64,000 bases of DNA. Source: Branchinecta lynchi. Its lineage: Eukaryota; Arthropoda; Branchiopoda; Anostraca; Branchinectidae. Below are positions 23,323-35,300 of this stretch, piece by piece (positions within the stretch are counted from its first letter, which is position 1; every line of letters begins with the position of its first letter). The position numbers and the translations under genes are program-made. The notes under the pieces are model-generated. The model was not told the DNA's origin. It saw nothing but the letters and a program-made list of their open reading frames with translations, and searched no databases. Where the stretch lies: NCBI GenBank assembly GCA_023053575.1, contig JAKZAP010000021.1, positions 4,857,790 to 4,921,789 on the forward strand. The letters run 5' to 3'.

Positions 23323-26300
23323 GTAAGAGCTTACTGGGTTGTAGATTTTAAGGTTTTGATGAAAAGAATATCTCCTTGAATTTACATCTTCGGAATGTTA
23401 AATATGTTTGGTAACATAAGTCTAGCACTATTTACTCCTTCAGCCCATGTTGACTGATTCAGATTCTTTAATTTACCACGCTTGATAGCAGTATTAAAGT
23501 TTAACTGAAAAGCAACTTATTTTTGTGTCATTTAGTTGAACACACTGAATTATTTGGAATCTTCTAAGGTTAATTAATTTTTCGTAACCATAACACACAG
23601 CTACAGGCGGATAGAAGTCCCACAAATCCGACAGGGAAAGTCCATTGTTAAAGCTTTAAACAATTACTGATGGCCGGCCGGGATACAGCGATACAAGCTT
23701 GTTAGCTAAAAAAAAGAAAAAGAAGGAAGATTCTTTCCATGCCGTAAATCTACACACGTCTACCAGAGTCTCCACACGATAAAAATAAAAATTAAATATG
23801 TTTTGTTTTATAAAAATAAAAAAATAACAGGTTGCGGCTGGAGCTGAAGACAATAAGTGACTCTTCACTAAAACATAATCAATACTGAAGCGAAAATTAA
23901 TATCAATCAATCAGTCAATCAATTTATTTACTTCGTGATAGCATACATCACATATTAAAATTACACTAAAACAGGACTGTTCTTTAATAAATATAGTAAT
24001 TATTTATCCATTCGTGGGCTCGCGGCAATAGCACAGTCGACGGAAGTGCGCGGAAATGGCGGTAGAAATGGCCGTAACGGTCTTCTGCATTCTCGAACGG
24101 CCTTTAAGAGTGGATTTTTGGAATTCTATCCTTGCAACAAAATTATGTTTCTTCAAAACTATGTTTCTTCGTCGCTATCAAAAATCATTGACAACAGAAC
24201 CCAACCAGCGCACGACCTTCTACACTGCTTCCTGGCCGACGATTGAAATTAAGTGTCTTTTTGTGTATGTTTATGTGTTTTATTTACTTTCTTCATTTAC
24301 TCCGCTTTCTGAAAACGGCGGGTTATAAACAAATTACTTACTTACTTACTAACTACCCCTGTCTGTCTCATTACATCAAAAGATTTAGTATCATTTCTAA
24401 ACCAATATCATTTTCTGAATGATTTTTTTTTAGCTATAGAAGAGTTTAGTAGTCAATTGGCAATCACAAATTAATGAAAATCACAAATCTTTAATCCCCC
24501 TCCCAAGAAAATCACTTCAAACGAGTTCAGCTCCTTGACCCTGTGGTGACTATCTTTTTCTTTTATTTTTTGCGCAACTGATTCGTGACGGATGGTTACA
24601 TTCGTTTTATCCTCTATCGCCCACACAGCCACGTCAACCAACTTCGGCTCCGTGACCCTTCGACCTTCGTTACTCTGCTTTTGGACTCTTTTGACCCGCC
24701 GACCACAAAAGATAACTCAAATAACTTGAGCTTCTTGGCTTTTTATACCTGATTTTGGCAATGCATGTTGTTTGCGCAATTGATTTTTAACAAGATATTT
24801 TTGTGTCCACCTTATTGGAAACTACACGCATTTTGCTTATCTTGCCCCCGACAAAAAATTCAAGTAATTTCAGCATCTTGGTCTTTGTTTAATCCGATTT
24901 TTTTGGCTATTTTTTTGCTCAACTGATTCATAAAATAGTGTGTTTTTCCTTATTTGAAACCACGACATAAGTTGCGTTTTTTTGGATGTAGTTTCGGCGT
25001 AGTTTCGCTTAAAAGCCGTTTTATTTGTCCATTCCATATGCTGTAGTTTCAAACCTGAAACTACGGAGCTTAAACTACAAACTACCTCGCCGACGTAGTT
25101 TGGTGTAGTTTGACTTTTCGGAAACAAGAACTCAATAAAACGTACGTAAGACAAAACAAGAGCCAAACTACAAACTTTGACGAAACAAAAGTGAATCCAA
25201 TAAAACGCAACTATATTTTCTCTGACCGAAGAAAGTCGCTTGAAGCAACCTCAGACGTCTTAAATTTGATTTTGAGTAGGCTGTAAGGTAAGGTAAAGTT
25301 ACCTAAACATTTTAATAGACAAACGTTTTACCTTGAATTACCTTAATCGCACTTGTTAGCGACAAGGCTGTGTAGTCTGTTGACGTCTCCGGTGTTGATG
25401 TGGAAGCTGACATTGGATCTCTGTGATTATCTCCGGAAGATGAATAGCCTACAATAAGAATGATAAACGAAATACACAATCACAAATTTTGGACAGAGCC
25501 TAAAAGCTAAAAATAGTAGGCCATTACAAAGTGCGAACTCCCTCCTCAACTTTTCTTTTTTGCTTCTTTCCATCACCACCACGAATAGAAGAATTTGCGT
25601 AAAAAAAATCATAATTTACAGAACACCAGAACGAAAGAAACGACAAAAAAGGTTAAACAAAAAAAAACGCTGAGTGCTGTTTCAAGTGAGTCCTAATGGA
25701 ATATGAAAGTCTCTCTTTTTTTTACAATTTACATTTTTGTGTTGGTTTTCCGTCGGCGAAATGGATTATCGTTTATTCTTATGGGGGTTAGGTCTTAAGG
25801 AGCTTGTTCCACCCTTCTAACATAGTAACTATTAGTGACGATTTTCGTTCCAGCCTCGTGAAAAGTTACTATGCTGACCGTTCCAACCTTCTCAGAATAG
25901 TCACTATTTGCTTACCACGCTCGGCAGTGTAGTTATCGTGGACGATTTCTGTGACTTGGCCCGGTCAGCCCGCGGCACGATATTTTGACGAAAGTAGAAA
26001 AATGCTTTCCAGCCATAAGGTCAAGAAGCCCCATGTAAAAAATGGAAAGAGTAAGTGCCACACTTGGCACACTTGTGTCGCTGAGTGAGGAGGAGGAAAC
26101 GAGAAAAAGAAAACCAAAAAGACAGAGCCTACGGTTGAACTATGTTACAAAAGTTGTGAAGTCGTGCAAATTTTAAAATGAATTGTATATACCGACTATA
26201 TTTGTTTAAAACATTATTTGTGACGTCATGCGTAGGAACGGACGTTAAGACGTATCTCATATTAATGCTAAAGAAATACCGATATAACGAATATTGGTAA

Positions 26301-29300
26301 ATCGCAAAATCAAATTATCACCTATCACAAACTTTTACTTGTAACCAGTGCTTCCACTCCAGAATTTTGAAAAACCGTAGACATAGTTCAGAAATCAGGA
26401 GATTCAGTAATCCAAAAAATCACGAGATTTATAAGGAGAAATTCTAGAAATCAGAAGTTTTTGAGGAGATATTAGGAGGAAATTTTGTATTTAGATGGTT
26501 TATACGTCACAGAGGGGAATATTCAAAGTATAGGTGTAGAGTGCAGGGGCGTCGCAAGGACATTTTCGTTGGGGGGGGGGGGGGGGGGGTGCAGAGTCAA
26601 ATCTCTCAACATTTTTACAGGATCCTAGAAACTGAGCATTCGAGCTTTAAATCATGGAAGATAAAGGATTACGTAGGAAGAGTATTAAAGGGCAGCATGA
26701 AAACTACTTAGGCGGCGTTTTGACGAAGACCACTTGGAGAATATATTGCCGGGCACGATTGCAGTAACAGCTTTTGCCTAATATACCCAAGAGAAAATTG
26801 AATCGAGCGCCGCCGGCAGAAATTTTCGAAGTATAATTTTTGTTTCTCCTGTGGGCTAAAATTTAACTGCTGCTCTTACAAATTCTATAATTTACCGTGG
26901 ATTAAATACAAGACTAAGAAGTTCCAGAAACCGATGAAGCGACGTTCCGGCAGCAGCAGCTACTGTAGTCTAGTCAAAACTGCCTATGATCACATAAAGT
27001 GAGCGCCGCAGGCGAGATTTATTTTAAGTTAGCTTTTTCCTGCCAAATTTAATTTTTTTTCATCGAGATTCCAGGTTCGGTGATGAGTTCCAAACTCCAA
27101 GCCATGCTTGACAAAATAATAATTAAGAATATATAGCAGCAATGCTTCCACTTGCTCCACTTCGAAAATCCTGCCGGGAACCCCAAAAATCCTGCTCGGA
27201 AAGTAAAAAAATCCGGCAAAGAAATCCTGACGAAAAAAAAAAAATATGTGTCCGTACTAATTAAAAGGATAGTAGTTAAGACTAAATATAGCTGGAGGAT
27301 TTGAGCAAACGCAACTGATTTTTTCGTCTCTATCGTTTGGGAGGACTAGAACGTTTTTGCAGTAAGAGCTAAATGAATACGAATACCAACACCAGGGGCG
27401 TCACGACTGGGGGGAGGGGGAACCCCCCACCCCCAATTTTGTTGGCCAATCGGTAAAAAATTATAATTATAATAGTTAATTTTTTTCATGAAAACAGTCG
27501 GGTTTTCTGAAAATTAGTTGATTTTTTATCAAAACATTCGGTTTTTGTGAAAATCAGTAGACTTTTTTTCAAAATTGTCATTTTTTTTTGAAAACAGTTC
27601 TTTTTTCGGCAAAAACAGTCGGTAAATGTCTTGCCCTCTCCACTAAACATTTTGGCTAGTAAAGCCTCTGACCAATACTACCATTGAAGAGGGCGTCACT
27701 AGACGGAACTTGAGAATGTATAGACAACAGGAGCAGCGGCAACGTCTATACCCAGGACAAATTATACTAAGCGCCGCAGGCAAACTTTTTAAACACGCCT
27801 TTTTATGGCACTTGAGCATACTCAAGTGCCATATAGCGATCGTAATTTCTGTCGGTCTGTCGGTCTGTCGGTCTGTCGGTCTGTCGGTCTGTCGTTCTGT
27901 CGGTCTGTCCAGGTTTTGCTAGTTTGGGCACTTCCACACAAGCTAGGACGATGAAACTTCACAGGCATATCAGGGACCCGACCAGATCAACTTACAAATA
28001 ATCACTTCCCCAATCCAACTTTCCCCGGATCCGGGAGTCCGGAAACTATAAAGTAAAACGGGAGCAAAAAGTAAAACATGAGCAAAATAAAGCGCTGGCC
28101 GAACGCGGAATCGAGCCAGGAACCTTCTGGTTGCCAGTCGAGTTTTCTACCACTGAGCCGTGCGACGATGTATCAAAGACCGAATGCTCGAACAAAGAGG
28201 GTTTAGAGATGGTCAGTCAAAGTCAAACAAATCTAGTGAAATGCTTGGCAGGAATATCAGCGAACCGACCAGATTAACTTGGATATAATCATATTCCGGA
28301 TCCGATCATAGTGGGGGGAATGGAGGGATGGGAAATCCGGAAACTATTAACATGCATAACTTTGGAAAGGGTAATCAGACATGAAACTTGAGCTTTGTGT
28401 TGCCAGTCCAGTTTTCTACCACTGAGTCATGCCATGATGTATAAAAAGCGAATGCGAGAATAGATACGGTTTAAAGATGGTCAGTCCAAGTCAAACAAAT
28501 CTGGTGAAACGCTTAGCAGGAATATCAGGGAACCGACCAGATTAACTTGGATATAATCATATTCCGGATACGATCATAGTGGGGGAAGTGGAGGGATGAG
28601 AAATCCGGAAACGACGGCCTGTCCCCGGTTTTGCTAGTTTGGGCACTTCCACATAAGCTAGGACGATGAAACTTGGCAGGCGTATAAGGGACCGAACCAG
28701 ATTAACATGGAAACAATCACTTCCCCGATCCGGCCATCGCGGGGGGGGGGGGGAGCAACAAGAAATCCCGAAACTAGTAACATGCATAACTTTAGAACGG
28801 GTAATCGGACTTGCGTGAAACTTGACATATGTCAAGAACAATTGCCGATAACTGGGGGGGGGGGGGGCTGGAGGGGGGCACCCAAAACCTCGTGAAACGC
28901 TTCCACATAAGCTAGAACGATGAAACTTGGCAGGCTTGTTGGGAAACCGACCAGATTAACTTGGAAATAATCACTTCCCCGATCCGGCCATCTTGGGGGC
29001 AGTGGAGGGATGGAAAATCCGGACAGTAGTAGAATGCCTAACTTTTGAACGGGTAATCAGATATGCATGAAACTTGACATATGTCAAGAACAAGTGCTTC
29101 AGAAGCTCAATTTCAAATCCGGACCAGATCCGATAACTTGGGGGGGGGGGGGGGTTGAGGGGGCACCGGAAATCTCATGAAACGCTTCCACATAAGCTAG
29201 GACAATGAAATTTGGCAGGCATATCAGGGAACCGACTATAAGAACTTGGAAATAATCACTTTCCCCATCCGGCCATTGTGGGAGGAGTGGAGGGATGGGA

Positions 29301-32300
29301 AATCCGGAAACTAGCAACATGCATAACTTCGGAACGGGTAATCAGACATGCATGAAACTTGACATATGTCAAGAACAAGTGCTTCAGATGCTCAGTTTCA
29401 AATCCGGGCCAGATCCGATGACTGGGGGGGGAGCTGGAGGGGTAACCGGAAATCTGTTGAAACGCTTCCAAATAAGCTAGCACAATAAAACTTGACAGGC
29501 ATGCGAGGGAACCAACCAGATTAACATGGAAATAATCGCTTCCCAGATCGTGCTATCGCGGGGGGGGTGGGGTGGAGGGAAGGGGAATCCGGAAACTAGA
29601 AACATGCATAACTCTGGAATGGATAATCGGACATGCATAAAAGTTGACAATTGTGAAGAACAAGTGTCTCAGATTTTCAGTTTCAAATCTGGACCAAATC
29701 CGAAGAGAGGGGGATTAGAGGGGGGGGACCGGAAATGTCGTGAAATGCTTAGGGTCGATGGATCGCGATGTCACAGTAGAGGGGTTGGAAGGGGTTTTCC
29801 CGGATTTCCGGTGATCACGAGTTAGGGTACTTCCACATGTACTAGGACCATGAAACTTGGCAGACATATTAGGTACTCTTCCAGGTCAACTTGAAAATAG
29901 TTCTTTTCCCGATCCGATGATCATGGGGGAGATTCTATTGACATGCATAACTTTGGAACAGGTGATCAGACGTGCATGAAACTTGTCAAGTGTCAAGAAC
30001 AAGTGACTCAGATGATCAATTTCAAGTCTGGAACGGATCTGATAACATCGGGAGGAGCTGAGGGCGGGGGGAGAAATCTCTTGAACTGCTTAGAGTCGAG
30101 AGATCGGGATGGGACTTGGAGGGAAGAACAAGCATAAGCCATAGATACATTGTAGAGGCTTAACGGCCTGCCATTCAATTTGCAAATTTATTGTTATTAT
30201 TATTATTATTATTGACAAAACAGGAACGATCGTGTCACAGTGGGGGGAGTTGGAGGGGGTTTTCCCTAATTCCGATGATCACGAGTTAGGGTACTTCCAG
30301 ATGTGCTACGACCGTGAAACTTTGCAGGCATGTTAGGGACTCTACTAGATTGGCGGGAAAATATAGTCCCTCCCCCGATCCGATCATCGTTGGAGGAAGA
30401 TACAGTTTTCAATGAGTGGTATAACCATTTCAGTTCTACTATATCAAGCCCATTTTCTGATGAAATGAATATCGGGAGAGAGATCCAGCCTTGAAAACTG
30501 CAAACCGTATCTGACAAATATGCTAACTGTTCTTACAAGTGCCATATGAGCTTTCAGCTCTTGTTTCTTGAAAGATTTAACTTAAATTCTAGCTTTTAGT
30601 GTGGTTTAAAACACTGATGATCAAACTGTCTTTTTGCTAACCGAAATGAAGACACGATCCGACGATTAAAACGAAAGAAATAAGTCGCATCTCTTCGATT
30701 TTTAATAAAAAGGAGTTTGGTATAAGATGGTCAAAAACAAAACGTCAAACGTAGCCAGACAGCTAAAATAGAGTTTCCATTATGGTTGCGTTTTCTCAAA
30801 AATGCCTAACTCTTACTGTAGGCTGTTAAAAATATCAGCAAATTCCTGGTAAATCTTGAATAAGGCCGGAAATCTAACTAGACCTACGTTGCCTGGGCAA
30901 CGTGAAGTGTTGCGGCAACCTTTGTCCGGCTTCGCCGACTAAAGTGTTGCGAGAGCAACACTTTGGTTTTGTTTCTTCCCTGTCGGTTAAATGCTGAAGT
31001 TGCTAACTTATCGAAGCTTTTAAAGTATGTTCTAAAAAGAATCATCACATGATCAAAAGCTATTGTTCAGCCTTGTAGAAACAACAGCAAAATAATATCG
31101 GAAGAAGGGACTAAATTGACTTTGCAGTCAATTTAGTCAGTTGAACTTTTATCCTTTTCAATCGTAGACATCGTAACGGATGAAAACTTGGAACAATATC
31201 TTATATAATCAAGTTGGTATTATAAAGCTATCCGTAACTTTTCAGGATCTAAATACCGTAGATGACACTATTAATTATTACAAAACTACCTTATTGTTTT
31301 ACATTACCGTATCGTTTGTACCCGTTGCGTAAACAGTTAATCCTAGTTTACAGCGATAGACCATCGATACAAAGTTTCTACCGTCAGGTTTATAGAAATC
31401 GAATAAAATGTGCACCAATTTTCAATAGTTCTAGCCCCTCGTGAACCGATTCTTACTTACAAGTCTCTCTCCCATGATAGACATCAAGTACACAAGATAA
31501 AATAATGGGTACACCAGCTAGCAGAAGTTGTAAACCCATTATCTCTGAAGTTGATTGTAGCATAACAGCCGCTTATTACTTACAAGCCCCTTGCATGTCT
31601 TACAATTGGGAACCAAATTGTTCTTACCATCGAATACACCGGAAACAAATAACAGGTACACTAACTAGCAAAAGCTGCAAACCCCTCATTGCCGAAGATG
31701 ATTATGAGCCAACAGTTGACTGTTGCATACATGTCCCCTACATGTCTCACAACTGGTATCGCCTATTTTTGGTTTTAGTGTGTACGTTACTACTGAAGTT
31801 GTGAACCCCTTTAAATTTTCATACTGGTTTTGTTTCTTCGCTGTCGGTTAATGCTGAAGTTGTTAACTTATCGAAGCTTTTTAAACGGGATGTTCTAAAA
31901 AAATTAATCATATGATCAAAAGCTATTCTTCAGCATTGTAAAAACAACAACAAAATAATATAGGAAGAAGGGACTAAACTAACTTTGCGGTCAGTTGAAT
32001 TTTATCCTTTTCAATCGTCGACTTTGTGACGGATGAAAACTTGGAACAATATCTTATATAATCTAGTTGGTATTATAAAGCTATCCGTAACTTTTCAGGA
32101 TTAAAATACCATAGATGACACTATTAATTATTATGAAACTACCTCATTGCTTTACATTTTCGTTTGCATCCGTTGTGTAAACAGTTAATCCTAGGTTACA
32201 TAGATAGACCATCGACACAAACTTTCTTACCGTCAGATTTATAGAAATCGAATACAACGTGCACCCATTAGCAAAAATTCCTAGCCCCTCTTGAACCGAT

Positions 32301-35300
32301 TCCTACTTACAAGTCCCTCTCCCGTGATATACATTAAGTTAACCGAAAACAAATAATGGGTACACCAGATTGCAAAAGTTGCAAACCCATCATCGCAGAA
32401 GAAGATTGTAGCATAACAGCCGATTATTACTTACAAGTCCCTTGCATATCTTACCATTGGAAACCAAATTGTTCTTACCATCTAATACACCAGAAACAAA
32501 TAACAGGTACAGCAACTAGCAAAAGCTGCAAACCCCTCATTGCCGAAGATGATTATGAGCTAACAGTCGACTGTTGCTTGAAAGTCCCCTACATGTCTCA
32601 AAACTGGTATCGCCTATTTTTGGTTTCAGTGTACCTTACTACCGAAGTTGTCAGCCCCTTTGAAATTTTCAAACTGGTGTATCTCATGAAGGAATTTTTG
32701 TACCAACAAATGGATGACATATTCTTTGATCAGCTCATCAACGGCTATCGATTGCCGTCGTCGAAAAAAAAATTCTACCTGTCTTGGTTCAAACGTTGAC
32801 TTTTTTGCCGTAGGCCAACTTTCTAACGTCACGACTTAGAAAGGAGCAAAGGATAAGCTCTAATTTCTTTAGCAATGAGAGAACTTTTAAAGTTTAAGAG
32901 GCACATCTGATACCGTTACTCTACCGCAAACCCGTATGTACCTTACTACTGAAGTTGTCAACCCCTTGAAACTTTCAAACTGGTGTATCTCATAAAGGAA
33001 TTTTTTTACCAAAAAATGGATGTCATATACTTTGATCAGCTCATCAGCGGCTATCGATTGCCGTCGAAGTTGAACTTTATCCTTTTCAATCGTAGATATC
33101 GTGACGGATGAAAACTTGGAACAATATCTTATATAATTTAGTTGATATTATAAAGCTATCCGTAACTTTTCAGGATTAAAATACCATAGATGACACTATT
33201 AATTATTACAAAAATTACCTTATTGTTTTACATTACCGTATCGTTTGTACCCGTTGCGTAAACAGTTAATCCTAGGTTATAGCGATAGACCATCGACACA
33301 AACTTTCTTACCGTCAGATTTATAGAAATCGAATACCATGTGCAAGCATTTGCAAAAATTCCTAGCCCCTCGTGAACCGATTCCTACTTACAAGTCCCTC
33401 TCCCGTGATATACATTAAGTTAACCGGAAACAAATAATGGGTACACCAGCTAGCAAAAGCTGCAAACCCATCATCGCAGAAGATGATTGTAGCATAACAG
33501 CCGATTATTACTTACAAGTCCCTTGCATATCTTACCATTGGGAACCAAATTGTTCTTACCATCGAATACACCGGAAACAAATAACCGGTATACCAACTAG
33601 CAAAAGCTGCAAACCCCTCATTACCGAAGATGATTATGGGCTAACAGTCGACTGTTGCTTAAAAGTCCCCTATATGTATCATAACTGGTATCGCCTATTT
33701 TTGGTTTCAATGTACCTTACTATGAAGTTGTCAACCCCTTTGAAATTTTCAAACTGGTGTATCTCATGAAGGAATTTTTGTACCAAAAAATGGATGACAT
33801 ATACTTTGATCACCTCATCAATGGCTATCGATTGCCGTCGAAAAAAAAATTCTACCTGTCTTAGTTCAAAAGTTGACTTTTTTGCCGTAGGCCAACTTTC
33901 TAACGTCACGACTTAGAAAGGAGCAAAGGATAAGCTCTAGTTTCTTTAGCAATGAGAGAACTTTTAAAGTTTAAGAGGCACATCTGATACCGTTACTCTA
34001 CCACAAACGAAAGTGCAAAAAAAATTATTATAAACTCAGCTGAAATCGTCGCAGACGTGGACAGAAACAATAGATGGCAGCACTTTCGGACCCGTGGGAA
34101 AAAGCCACTTTTTTGTCTCTGTAGATTTTTCTATTTATCACTCAAAGAAGATATGTTGGCTGTGGGGCCGGGTAACTGCCGCATATATTTAACACTTATA
34201 GATTTTAGTCCATCTTCAATTTGAAACTGGTGCCTGCCTGCTTGCGTGCTAGAACGGAGCTTTCCACTCGAAAGCAGAAACATCTTTTGATGAAACGAAA
34301 GGTTCGCTACACAACTTCAGATAGTCCTCTCTGACATAGGCTATACAACTCCACTTCACTTCGCAAACCGTAGGCTCTGGCTCGAGGACAAGCAAAAACC
34401 ATCTTTATTGGCCCCAGGCAAGAGTTCTACGGAGCTTTCCAAAATGTAATGTCATATTCATCAATCCGGCCTAAGGTCCACACTTTCCGTAAAAACCGCA
34501 CAGGTTAGACCCTTCTCAGTTACCAGGAATAAAATGAAATCGGAGTCATAGGAAAAAAAAAAAAAACGAGGACAAAACCAAAGTGTTGCTCTCGCAACAC
34601 AAAAAATCCTGAATTTCAGGATAAATCTTGCAAAGTGGAAGCACTGTATAGCAGTTTGGAAAAATAAGGAGAATATTAGGTGGAATAGCGAAAAATCAGT
34701 AGACTCAGTATAAGGCAGTAGCAGACCTAGAAAATGTCTCCTGAACAACCAGGAGAAGTGGAAAGACTGCTTGTAACAGTTGTAACCTGCTTGCTGTAAC
34801 AGGACAAACTGGTTTCAAAAATAAAAAATCTAATTCCATTGAGATTCTTTGAGTGACTACTGAGACTTACGTTGAAGAAGTTAATAAATACTCAGACACA
34901 TTTGTAGGAAAATTAAGCAGTTCTGTCTTTTTCCTACTTCTGTTTTATTGTTTCGACTCAAGATGCCTAATTTCCATTATTTACCATCAGACACAAAAGG
35001 CTTTTTTTCGCATTTACCGGATCTTCAGTGACGTGCAATTCCGCCGGATTACTTCAAATATACTACCGAGTATCCGGCTTTTCCAAATCTCGCTTTTTTG
35101 GATTCAGCTTCAGCTTCGGCTAGTCTGTGACAAGTGTGACTACTATGTAATAATAAACAGTGTTGCCACAGGTAGCACGAAAGTGCTACTTTTAACACTT
35201 TTTTCTAAAAGTAGCACTATCAAGAACACGTAGCACTATTGTACCACTTTTTAGCAAAAATAACACCTTTTTCTTTAAAAAGAACACTTTTCTTTTGTTC

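Larger units (their letters stand above)
30890..34020 (+). repeat. Tandem duplicated block (three copies, 0.85-1.08 kb) with Cys-rich ORFs
   Basis: The landmark GAACAATATCTTATATAAT is at 31192, 32045 and about 33118, and ATGGGTACACCA at 31505, 32356 and 33437. A further partial 3' copy lies at 32935-33070. The left edge has a hairpin, AAAGTGTTGC/GCAACACTTT, at 30940-30965, and the inverse AAAGTGTTGCTCTCGCAACA lies at 34580. The block sits in T-box intron 1. Confidence 0.8.

Noticed and set aside
31192..33200. CRISPR-like or LTR-like direct repeats
   Set aside because: The repeats are a tandem duplication about 1 kb long with internal ORFs, not short repeats with spacers, and lack LTR ends or primer sites.
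34853..35233. 126-residue ORF ending in the hAT-like element
   Set aside because: Its last codons read into the transposon terminus and the rest shows no domain.
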